From contig JBAXPV010000010.1 in NCBI GenBank assembly GCA_037132075.1, positions 50,188 through 114,187 of the forward strand: a stretch of 64,000 nt of DNA, read 5' to 3'. Source of the stretch: JBAXPV01 sp037132075. Lineage in GTDB: Bacteria > Bacteroidota > Bacteroidia > Bacteroidales > CAIXZF01. How positions within the stretch are numbered: the stretch's first letter is position 1; each line of letters opens with the position of its first letter. The notes beneath the pieces are model-generated. The model ran no database searches, had not been told where the DNA came from, and worked only from the letters and a program-made list of their open reading frames with translations. Shown piece by piece: positions 40,610 to 48,455 of the stretch. The position numbers and the translations under genes were made by a program.

Positions 40610-41409
40610 TTTTCTCCTAATTCAGTTTTAATTTTGTTCAGATCAAACAGTTTAGCTGCATTCAAAATGTCATTCTCATTTTTATAGTTGACTCCTTTAA
40701 CCACAAAAAGAGAAGCCTGCCCGAAAGGTACGCTTACAGTATAACCTGAACTTTGATCATATTGAAGTACTCCTCGATATTCATTGAATTGTATCTGTTT
40801 CACTTTGTTTTCAGAGTCGTTCGAGGAGACCCCCGGATTGTTCAGGTACATATTAATTCCCATCAGCATGGGGGCATCGTTCATGATACTTAGGGTGAGT
40901 TCCTTGTTATCGGTCCGGTATACTCTTTGAATTGTCAAGCCTGCAAATCCAGAACCGGTACTGGTAACGAGATCCTCTTTATCTTCCTTCGGCAGCCCGT
41001 CAGCCCGATCAGGTAAGGTTTTGAGAATGTTTTTCCCGATCTCAAGTTCAACGCCCTGGATGGCCTGGCGAACCGCAAAGCGGGCATCTCCATAATTTTT
41101 TGCCTCATAGGCTGTTTTTGCTGATTTAATGCTGGCTAGAACATCGGGTGGGGTGTTCGACATGCCTCCCCCTTCTGTATTCTGGACTGACTTCTTTCCG
41201 GAACTCTTCTGCGCATTAGGATCTGCCTGGTCTTTTGAGGCATTAGGATCTGTATTTTTATCCTTCTTTTTATCCTCATTGAACATCTTCTTTATGGCTT
41301 CATCTTCTGCTTTGTTCTGTATCTTTTTTATAAAGCTCTGGGAATAAGATTGAGGTCCTAAGAACAGAACCAGCAGGAATATTAAACCCAAAATACGTCG
41401 TGTATTCAT
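40606..41409 (-). CDS. Hypothetical exported protein with charged linker
   Basis: 267 residues with a signal peptide (LGLIFLLVLFLGPQSYSQ). A highly charged Lys/Asp/Asn-rich linker (NEDKKKDKNTDPNASKDQAD) precedes a domain of about 170 residues shared with the next gene. No function is recognised. The two genes are translationally coupled and arose by tandem duplication, one copy gaining or losing the linker. Confidence 0.65.
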   Translation of the reverse strand: MNTRRILGLIFLLVLFLGPQSYSQSFIKKIQNKAEDEAIKKMFNEDKKKDKNTDPNASKDQADPNAQKSSGKKSVQNTEGGGMSNTPPDVLASIKSAKTAYEAKNYGDARFAVRQAIQGVELEIGKNILKTLPDRADGLPKEDKEDLVTSTGSGFAGLTIQRVYRTDNKELTLSIMNDAPMLMGINMYLNNPGVSSNDSENKVKQIQFNEYRGVLQYDQSSGYTVSVPFGQASLFVVKGVNYKNENDILNAAKLFDLNKIKTELGEK

Positions 41410-41491
41410 AATTTCAGTGGATTAAAATTAATTCATAAGAATTGCGAACAAAAATAAAAACAATTCAATAGCGAGGATAAAAATAAATTTG

Positions 41492-41519
41492 CCTGAGTCC
41501 CCGAGTACACGTCCTCAGG
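41492..41519 (-). terminator. Hairpin after the GH20 gene
   Basis: CCTGAG (41492-41497) pairs with CTCAGG (41514-41519) 9 bases past the GH20 stop. On the minus strand it is followed by CAAATTTATTTTTATCC, a weak T-rich tail. It may end the nucleotidyltransferase-kinase-GH20 transcript. Confidence 0.4.
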
Positions 41520-41527
41520 TTTTTCTT

Positions 41528-43861
41528 CTATTCTACCTCAATCTCATCCGCAAAAATCCAGCAAGGCTGTCCGGCAGCTTCATGCCAGGCAGGACAAACA
41601 CCAGGGTTGACGGCATGTACCTTGATATAGCGCGCAGATTTTCCTTGAAGATCCTGGACAAATGTTTTCAGATCCACACCTTTTCCTTTGACAAGTGGTT
41701 CTTCAATAGTGCCTGCGAGTTCAAATGTTTTGCCATCCTGGGAAATATAAAATTCCACTTTGACCGGGAAGAAGATCCAGCTATAAATGTTCTTTAAAAA
41801 TCCTGCACTTATCTTATTGATTAGTATTGGTTCTCCAAGGTCAATGACTTGCTCCAGATCGTTGCCTTCATAGCCCTGCCATTCTCCCGCGCGAAATGCT
41901 GCCGTTCCTTTTTGTCCGTCAACCATGCTTGGGTCACCATGTCCTACATATTTTGGACTGTATTTTTGCAGCAGCGTAACCGGTTTTCCAAAGGCTTTAT
42001 GAATGAGGATGGTTTTTGTGCTTATCCGGCTTTTCAGTTGTTCATTGTCGAATAGGCCCGCTTTAGCTATGCTGGTTTTGCTGAGGCTAAAAGCTTCTTT
42101 AAATAGGAGCGATTTTTCTGTAGGATCACTATTGTCAAGGGTATAACGGATTGCCATATCCTTCCAGTCGGAATTTAGACTAATCATCATGCCTTTATTG
42201 TCCTTACCAGGAATGGTGTTGATCGCAACTTCATACAGGCTTTTAGCGTAATTTACTTTTTTAAGACTGAGCCTGTTAAAATGAGACTTGAGTCTTCGTG
42301 TGAAGTCTTCCCAATCCCTGCTTTTTGCTGTTGACCAATTGACCTCTGCCAAAGCGATAGCCCGCGGATAAGCCATATATTCAGCATGTTCAGGAGTCTC
42401 AATATATTCTGTCCAGAGATTACCCTGGGCTCCGATTATATGTTTTGCTTGCTCAGGACTTAATTCTGCAGGAGTAGGCTCAAAAGAATAAACTTCCTTC
42501 AGATTGGTATAGCCTCCGATTGCAAGGGGTTCATAAGAAGGATCGCCCTGATAGTGGTCGAAATAGCAATAATGCCCGGGGGTCATCATGACATCATGGC
42601 CTTGTTTTGCGGCTTCAATACCCCCCTCAAATCCACGCCACGACATTACTGCAGCCTGGGCCGGTAAACCACCCTCAAGGATCTCATCCCATCCTACCAG
42701 TTTCTTTCCATGTTCGTTGAGGAATTTCTCTATCCGTTTGATGAAATAGCTTTGCAGCTCCAGTTCATTTTTTAGTCCTTCTGTCTTCATCCGCTGTTGG
42801 CATTTGGGGCATTTTGCCCATTGCGATTTGGGACATTCATCGCCGCCCACATGAATATATTCAGATGGAAACAAGGCTATTACCTCAGTAAGTATGTCCT
42901 GGATAAATATAAATGTGCTGTCATTCCCGGGGCAAAAAACATCATCAGATACACCCCAGTTGGTTCGGATTTCCAGGGGCACCTGGCGGCAGGAATATTT
43001 CGGGTATGCTGCCAGGGCCGCAATACTGTGGCCGGGCATCTCAATTTCAGGCATCACTCTGACAAACCTTTGCGCTGCATAGGCGACAACTTCCTTTACC
43101 TGATCCTGACTGTAAAATCCACCGTAGGGTTTGTTGTCGGTTTCATCAGTTTTGGCAAGCTGGGTTCCTTTCCTGATTGCGCCAATAGTGGTAAGCTTTG
43201 GATATTTCTTGATTTCTATGCGCCATCCCTGGTCATCCGTCAGGTGCCAATGAAAGGTATTCATCTTATACATAGACAAAAGATCTATGTATTTCTTCAC
43301 GAAATCCACTGGAAAAAAATGCCTGGAACAATCGAGATGCATCCCTCTATAGGAATAACGCGGGGTATCCTTAATCCTTACGGCTTGTACCTGCCAAATG
43401 ATCGCTGATGGATTGCTTGTAGATTCGACTTCAGGCGGCATTAGTTGGAAAAGACTTTGAATGCCGTAAAAGATTCCATTGCCTGCATTGGCTTTGAGAA
43501 GTATTCCTTTTTTGGTGACTTCTAACTCATAGCCTTCTTTCCCAAGCGCCGGATCAGCTCCAGTTAAACTGAAATATATGGCATTTCTGATTTTTTTGGT
43601 TTCTGATTTTTCATTAATAATCTGAAGTGCCGGCCCGCCGGCCAGTTTTATCTTCTCGCTGAAAAAGACTGCCAGGTCATGAAGTTCTTTATTAGAACCC
43701 TGAATGATAATGGAAGTGGAGTTGTTCAGGGGAAAGCTTCCTCTGAGCGCTTTCTGTTCAGTAGGTTGTGGGATAATATTGAGGGTTTTGTTTCTCCCAA
43801 AAACAAATACAGAGGATAATAGGATGGAGATGAATAATAGAAGTTGAAAAGTGCTACGCAT
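41528..43861 (-). CDS. Beta-N-acetylhexosaminidase (GH20)
   Basis: 777 residues with a signal peptide (LLLFISILLSSVFVFG). An N-terminal GH20b-like domain is followed by the catalytic barrel with YRGMHLDCSRHFFPVDF and the catalytic Asp-Glu pair in HVGGDECPKSQW (about residue 340). The C-terminal 150 residues resemble a chitobiase-type/discoidin (F5/8) domain (IDLGEPILINKISAGFLKN). It removes terminal GlcNAc or GalNAc from glycans, probably in the periplasm. The sugar kinase gene upstream is 4 bp away, and the nucleotidyltransferase overlaps the kinase, so freed HexNAc probably feeds these enzymes. Confidence 0.95.
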   Translation of the reverse strand: MRSTFQLLLFISILLSSVFVFGRNKTLNIIPQPTEQKALRGSFPLNNSTSIIIQGSNKELHDLAVFFSEKIKLAGGPALQIINEKSETKKIRNAIYFSLTGADPALGKEGYELEVTKKGILLKANAGNGIFYGIQSLFQLMPPEVESTSNPSAIIWQVQAVRIKDTPRYSYRGMHLDCSRHFFPVDFVKKYIDLLSMYKMNTFHWHLTDDQGWRIEIKKYPKLTTIGAIRKGTQLAKTDETDNKPYGGFYSQDQVKEVVAYAAQRFVRVMPEIEMPGHSIAALAAYPKYSCRQVPLEIRTNWGVSDDVFCPGNDSTFIFIQDILTEVIALFPSEYIHVGGDECPKSQWAKCPKCQQRMKTEGLKNELELQSYFIKRIEKFLNEHGKKLVGWDEILEGGLPAQAAVMSWRGFEGGIEAAKQGHDVMMTPGHYCYFDHYQGDPSYEPLAIGGYTNLKEVYSFEPTPAELSPEQAKHIIGAQGNLWTEYIETPEHAEYMAYPRAIALAEVNWSTAKSRDWEDFTRRLKSHFNRLSLKKVNYAKSLYEVAINTIPGKDNKGMMISLNSDWKDMAIRYTLDNSDPTEKSLLFKEAFSLSKTSIAKAGLFDNEQLKSRISTKTILIHKAFGKPVTLLQKYSPKYVGHGDPSMVDGQKGTAAFRAGEWQGYEGNDLEQVIDLGEPILINKISAGFLKNIYSWIFFPVKVEFYISQDGKTFELAGTIEEPLVKGKGVDLKTFVQDLQGKSARYIKVHAVNPGVCPAWHEAAGQPCWIFADEIEVE

Positions 43862-43865
43862 AGTT

Positions 43866-44969
43866 TTACGGCATTATTTCTTTTATGGTTTGATTCATTT
43901 TTTTTAATTGGGTTTGCATCGCGCGAACCATTGCAAACTGCACCCTGGCCCGATCAAGGTTGTGGCTGGGCCTGCTGATATGATAATATTCATCGCCATT
44001 GAGATGGTCTGTCAAAAAGCGAAGCCCAATCAGAAAAGTCAGGTAGATGGCTGAGTTTGGGAGGTTTGCAACTTCTGTCGGCGTAAGCACACCTGCAGCA
44101 CTCTTCAGATAACCCTTGGTAAATGCCCGAAAGATTGGGAAATTGAAAGTGACCTTGGTCAAATCCGTCTCATCTTCTTTTGCAGTATTGGCTACAGTAC
44201 GTATGGCATCTCCATAGTCGTGCAACATTGAGCCGGGCATTACTGTATCCAGGTCTATCACACAAAGAGGTTGGTTTTTGTTGTCAAACAAGATGTTGTT
44301 GAATTTGGTGTCATTATGCGTGACACGCACAGGAACTGTCCCTTCAGTAATCACATCGTTAAATTCAAGCATGGTGGTTTTGTTTCCCGCCACAAAATTG
44401 ATTTCCTCAGCAATATCTTTTAACCTGTCGGCTTTATTGGACTGAACGCTATCCTCATAAGCCTGATAGCGAAAATTGAAATCATGAAAGCGAGGCAGAA
44501 TTACCTTCAGCTGCTTTGGGTCAAGATCCGACAACTCCAACAGGAAAGCCCCAAAAGCTTTTCCCCCTTCATAGGCGAGCAAAGGTTCGCTAACAGTATT
44601 ATATACATGGCTATTCGGGATATATTGAAATAACCTCCAAAAATTACCATCCGGCGTACTCAGAAATGATTTGCCGTTCCATGTGTTTACAAGGCACAGA
44701 GAAGCAGGAAAATGACTCGGGGTTTTTTTTCTCCGGTTTTCAAGATGGGAAAGTACTTTGCCGAGATTATTCATGAGGGTATCAACATCCTTAAAAACAA
44801 AGGCGTTGATTCGTTGCAGAACAAACTCGGAGCCTTCAACAGTAGTGATTCTGAATGAGTCATGAATATGTCCCTCTATGATTCTATTGACCCCGCTAAT
44901 TTCACTGGTAATACGGAACTTATTGATCAGCGTGACCAATTCCCGCATCCCCCAACTGCTTATATCCAT
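43866..44969 (-). CDS. Sugar 1-kinase of the aminoglycoside-phosphotransferase fold (NahK-like)
   Basis: 367 residues, cytoplasmic. The kinase loop is RVTHNDTKFNNILFD with the catalytic Asp, and the metal-binding Asp follows in CVIDLDTVMPGSMLHDYGDA. This fold includes NahK, which makes HexNAc-1-phosphate. The ATG overlaps the upstream nucleotidyltransferase by 10 bases and the GH20 gene follows by 4 bp. The pairing with a nucleotidyltransferase and a hexosaminidase is the main reason to suggest an N-acetylhexosamine substrate. Other sugars or choline-like substrates cannot be excluded. Confidence 0.75.
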   Translation of the reverse strand: MDISSWGMRELVTLINKFRITSEISGVNRIIEGHIHDSFRITTVEGSEFVLQRINAFVFKDVDTLMNNLGKVLSHLENRRKKTPSHFPASLCLVNTWNGKSFLSTPDGNFWRLFQYIPNSHVYNTVSEPLLAYEGGKAFGAFLLELSDLDPKQLKVILPRFHDFNFRYQAYEDSVQSNKADRLKDIAEEINFVAGNKTTMLEFNDVITEGTVPVRVTHNDTKFNNILFDNKNQPLCVIDLDTVMPGSMLHDYGDAIRTVANTAKEDETDLTKVTFNFPIFRAFTKGYLKSAAGVLTPTEVANLPNSAIYLTFLIGLRFLTDHLNGDEYYHISRPSHNLDRARVQFAMVRAMQTQLKKMNQTIKEIMP

Positions 44970-45868
44970 AATGCCGGAGGGTAGATTCCGTTGTTTACCA
45001 TACTGTTCAATCTTTCAACGACCATTGCTTTGTCTTCTTTATAAGTAACACCAAACCATTGTGCAGGGCTGCGCAAAACACGAACCTTGAGTTTTTCGGC
45101 TTTAATCAGATCATCGACCGCCGATGACAAGTAAAACTCTGATTTTTGATCTTGTCCTTTTTGGCTGAGAAAGTCAGTAAAAAGTCCTTCAAGTAAATTA
45201 AATCCTGAGGGCATAAATCCCCAAAAATTCATGGAGACGATGGCATCAGTTGGAAGGTAGATTGTTTCTTTTTCATCCTCAGAATAGGCAGGCCAGCCAC
45301 CGATGCTTCGAATTGCGGTTCGCTCGACAACTTCAACGAGTAAGCCATTTTTATCTGTTTTACAGATACCACGAGATACAAATCCATGGTCAGAGAGCGT
45401 ATTCTTTAAAAGATACCCAACCATAGCATAATGCGATTGCAGCGTTTCCGGATCCCCTTGCAAAAATTCGCTGATCGTGCTAAAAGCTTCAGGACCATAA
45501 AAATCATCGGCGTTGATAATGGCAAAGGGTTCTTTGACCACATCTTTGGCAACCAGCACAGCATGACCGGTTCCCCAGGGTTTTGATCGTCCTGCAGGTG
45601 CTGTGAATCCAGCAGGAAGACTTTCGACTTCCTGAAAAGCAAACTCGATATTTATCTTCCCTTCATATTTGGGAAGTATTAATTCGCGGAATTCTTTTTC
45701 AATGTCTTTACGGATGACGAAAACGATTTTGCCAAAGCCGGCACGAATGGCGTCATAGACGGAATAGTCCATAATGGTTTCGCCGGAAGGCCCGACAGGA
45801 TCAACTTGTTTCAGGCTTCCATAGCGGCTGCCAATACCGGCAGCAAGGATGAGGAGGGTAGGTTTCAT
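44960..45868 (-). CDS. Sugar-1-phosphate nucleotidyltransferase
   Basis: 302 residues. The N-terminal Rossmann-like fold starts PTLLILAAGIGSRYGSLKQV, the nucleotide-binding loop of NTP transferases, with AIINADDFYGPEAF supplying the metal-binding Asp. It would join a sugar-1-phosphate and an NTP to give an NDP-sugar. The overlap with the kinase gene suggests the two act in series: kinase product in, nucleotide sugar out. The sugar is probably GlcNAc or GalNAc from the neighbouring GH20, by inference only. Confidence 0.82.
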   Translation of the reverse strand: MKPTLLILAAGIGSRYGSLKQVDPVGPSGETIMDYSVYDAIRAGFGKIVFVIRKDIEKEFRELILPKYEGKINIEFAFQEVESLPAGFTAPAGRSKPWGTGHAVLVAKDVVKEPFAIINADDFYGPEAFSTISEFLQGDPETLQSHYAMVGYLLKNTLSDHGFVSRGICKTDKNGLLVEVVERTAIRSIGGWPAYSEDEKETIYLPTDAIVSMNFWGFMPSGFNLLEGLFTDFLSQKGQDQKSEFYLSSAVDDLIKAEKLKVRVLRSPAQWFGVTYKEDKAMVVERLNSMVNNGIYPPALWI

Positions 45869-45889
45869 TTGAATTGTTGGAAGTTGTTA

Positions 45890-46159
45890 CTAAGGAAAAA
45901 TTTTATAAATGTCCTTTCTGTTCGCGATTACAATAAATCTCAGCGTGTTTTTGTTAAGGATTTCAAAGCCAACACGGTACTCACCAATTCTGATTCTGTA
46001 ATAAGTTGTGTATCCGCTAAGTTTTTTGATGTTTGCTATCTGTGACAGAGAGGCGGAATTTTCGATATGTATAATTATTTTTTCAAGTCGTGTTAAAATG
46101 ACAGGATCGTAAATATGTCTTAATGACTTCTCAAACGACTTGTCGAACTCAACAATCAT
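45890..46159 (-). CDS. RelE/ParE-type toxin
   Basis: 89 residues. The RelE/ParE fold shows in FDKSFEKSLRHI, KKLSGYTTYYRIRIGEYRVG and LRFIVIANRKDIYKIFP. Toxins of this group cut mRNA on the ribosome or poison gyrase. The ATG overlaps the antitoxin stop by 4 bases. The pair lies between the nucleotidyltransferase and a T9SS fragment, a likely point of insertion in the glycan cluster. Confidence 0.85.
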   Translation of the reverse strand: MIVEFDKSFEKSLRHIYDPVILTRLEKIIIHIENSASLSQIANIKKLSGYTTYYRIRIGEYRVGFEILNKNTLRFIVIANRKDIYKIFP

Positions 46160-46353
46160 TTAGCATTCAATTTTTTCATGATAGATTCTCGACTGACAGT
46201 TTTGCCTGTCTTAGTCTTGTCCATTAATATCCCAAGTGCAAGGTCTTCATATTGTTCCTCATTGATAGTTAAAACATTTGCACCAAGTTTTTTTGCAAGC
46301 TCTTTTAGGATCTTTGTGTTTTGATTATCAGCTTTAATAATTATAGCACTCAT
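46156..46353 (-). CDS. Antitoxin of the RelE/ParE module
   Basis: 65 residues. The N-terminal half (IIKADNQNTKILKELAKKLG) is amphipathic and the C-terminus (GKTVSRESIMKKLNAK) is the typical toxin-wrapping tail. It comes first and overlaps the toxin ATG by 4 bases (ATGA), the usual order. Such antitoxins usually repress their own promoter. Confidence 0.78.
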   Translation of the reverse strand: MSAIIIKADNQNTKILKELAKKLGANVLTINEEQYEDLALGILMDKTKTGKTVSRESIMKKLNAK

Positions 46354-46364
46354 TGTTTTTTTAT

Positions 46365-46392
46365 CAAAGATACAAAATTCAAATTAAACAAA
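46365..46392 (-). promoter_or_regulatory. Promoter of the toxin-antitoxin pair
   Basis: Minus-strand TATCTTTG (46372-46365) fits TAnnTTTG, 11 bases from the antitoxin ATG, with TTTG at 46392-46389 spaced 16 bases upstream. Confidence 0.45.
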
Positions 46393-46419
46393 AATTGGTC
46401 GTCAGACTGGATTTTATTA

Positions 46420-46908
46420 TTAATCGTTTCCCTTTAAAACAATTAGCTTCCCACTTTCAATTGTCATATCAGGAAAAGTGACCTTGTAGAAATAAATCCC
46501 ATTTGCTTGAGTTGATAAGTCAATTTCGGATTGGTGATTTGTAAGTGTTGATTCAAATATTTTATCGCCAAGAGTATTATATATGATGAGTTGAGATGAA
46601 TTATTGACCTTTTTCAGCATGGTAAAATGACCCTTGGAAGGGTTGGGGAAAAAAGATATTTGTTTGTTAGAGATGGGCTCAGTAATACCTATGGTATTCT
46701 CAACACATCCTCCATAAGAATAGACTGGATCTGAACTCATAACAGGATGAATGGCGTTTTCTGTACCTCCCGGGTTTACTGTAAATGAAGCTTGTGCCAC
46801 GATAAGTGTATCAATAACTGTCGTGTTTGAGAATCCCTGGACACAATTAAGACCGTGCCCGATAGAATCAATAATAATAAGCCCTCCTTCCCAAACACCA
46901 GGATTCAT
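46420..46908 (-). pseudogene. Orphan C-terminal fragment of a T9SS-exported protein
   Basis: 162 residues from the first ATG, with the frame closed by a TGA only 8 codons upstream, so there is no signal peptide. The last 80 residues (SFFPNPSKGHFTMLKKV, GIYFYKVTFPDMTIESGK) are a complete T9SS sorting domain. Without an export signal it could not reach the T9SS, so this is the remains of a larger gene. The upstream end abuts CATCCTTCATATATCATCC-type repeats next to the HATPase-GNAT gene. Confidence 0.7.
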
Positions 46909-46943
46909 CGGCCCGTTCCCAGGGACTGCTCATCCTTCATATA

Positions 46944-48446
46944 TCATCCTTCATCCTTATTAAGCTGCTTCCTGATATATTCCAACAACTTTTGCCCGGT
47001 TTCTGAAGCCAGCTGGATTCTCGAGAAATCAATGACATAGTTGTTCTGATATTGCAGAATGAGACAGTCCCGGCGGTCGGATCCCGGCATCACACCTGCG
47101 AAATAAAATCCCATTTTTTCGAATTCCTTTGTCAGTAAGGCTGTGGCCTCTTCTTTCATGGGTAAAAACAGGTAAATTGTTTCATAGCGCTGCAAACAAA
47201 GTTCCCGCAGGTTGGAATTGATCTGGGGAATAATGTCATCTCCATATTTTACAATCGTAAGTTTGGCGACTTTATTAACAGTTTCCGGTTGCATAGTGAC
47301 CATGCTTTCCCCCGGAGGCAGTACAATAGATTCTTGTGTCTTGACGAAACTGGGATTAACTCCCAGTTTATTATAGATATACCCGATCATTTCCTGGTGA
47401 TGAAGAGGGGCATACAATTCAAGGTTTTCCGGGAACTGAAGAAAGAGGAACATAATAGTAACACTTTCTCTTTGCGATTTTCCTTCCAAAATGCCTTTGT
47501 ATTCCCGCTCCACGCCACTTGACAACAATAGGGCCACATCATTAAAACCGTATCTGATGATAGATTTTTGTGAATAGGGATGGGTTGTTACTGCACGGCC
47601 ATAAATTCCATAGAAATTATATTCAATTCCGATTTCGATCAGCCTGGGTGTGAGTACATTGAGACAGCCTTGCCCCCTATATTTTGGCATGGTAAAAGCG
47701 ACACCCACCTGGGGTACTTTTGGATCTCTTTCCTCGACTTCAAGGGCGGCATGACCGATCACGATATTGTCGGAAGTCACTGCCACCAGGGAGATAAGTT
47801 CATCACGTTCGTTTAGCTCCCGCACTCTGTCGGGATAATAAATATGATCAAGCACATAGGTATAACCATAAGAACTGTAAGCACCTCTTGAGACTTCCAC
47901 GGCCTCTTCAGGGAGCATACGGCGGACAGTGAACTCAACAGAGCCCTTTGGCAATACCTCTTCTTCCATGGCTGCCCTGGCTTTTACAAGTTCATCTGCA
48001 GCCATGGTTTGGTCGATGGGCTTACCCGAAAGGTATTTGAACATGCGGATTTCCCTGCCTTCTTTCCCCAGGTTTACATAGGTGACTTCGTCGAGAAGAC
48101 TTTTAACCATAAAATTGCCCAGGCCCTTGCCTTCCAGGTCTACGCCCAGCTGATCTTTCTTATATTCAGGAATGAGGCTGAAGTCATAAGGGATTCCTTT
48201 TTCTTTAATAATGACACTGATTCCCAGGGTTTCCCGGCTTAATGTCAGGTCAAAGGATGCTTCTTCCCCGGGAGCGAAAGCGTGTTTAATCACATTGGCA
48301 ACGGCTTCTTCAACACCCATTTCGATACGGAGAATGTCACCTGTTTTAAATCCTGCCATTTCCGACATATTACGCACCACTGACAGGATCAGGGGCACAT
48401 AGTCCACCTGGTTCGGGATCGTTACCTGAATTTGGTTTGGTTTCAT
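46944..48446 (-). CDS. RsbW-like HATPase fused to GNAT domain, second tandem copy
   Basis: 500 residues, soluble. Residues 1-150 are a GHKL ATPase of the RsbW/SpoIIAB type: N box MGVEEAVANVIKHAF, a G1 box with Glu in place of the usual Asp (IIKEKGIPYDFS) and G2 EGKGLGNFMVKSLLDEV. Residues about 165-315 are a GNAT acetyltransferase with acetyl-CoA loop TMPKYRGQGCLN. The C-terminal 180 residues end in another GNAT-like unit (YLFLPMKEEATALLTKEFEK MGFYFAGVMPGS). No partner STAS, PP2C or sigma factor is in the window. It starts 9 bp after its paralogue. The substrate is unknown. Confidence 0.8.
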   Translation of the reverse strand: MKPNQIQVTIPNQVDYVPLILSVVRNMSEMAGFKTGDILRIEMGVEEAVANVIKHAFAPGEEASFDLTLSRETLGISVIIKEKGIPYDFSLIPEYKKDQLGVDLEGKGLGNFMVKSLLDEVTYVNLGKEGREIRMFKYLSGKPIDQTMAADELVKARAAMEEEVLPKGSVEFTVRRMLPEEAVEVSRGAYSSYGYTYVLDHIYYPDRVRELNERDELISLVAVTSDNIVIGHAALEVEERDPKVPQVGVAFTMPKYRGQGCLNVLTPRLIEIGIEYNFYGIYGRAVTTHPYSQKSIIRYGFNDVALLLSSGVEREYKGILEGKSQRESVTIMFLFLQFPENLELYAPLHHQEMIGYIYNKLGVNPSFVKTQESIVLPPGESMVTMQPETVNKVAKLTIVKYGDDIIPQINSNLRELCLQRYETIYLFLPMKEEATALLTKEFEKMGFYFAGVMPGSDRRDCLILQYQNNYVIDFSRIQLASETGQKLLEYIRKQLNKDEG

Positions 48447-48455
48447 CCTGTGAAA

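Noticed and set aside
42797..43408. 203-residue plus-strand ORF
   Set aside because: It lies wholly opposite the conserved GH20 gene and has no family features.
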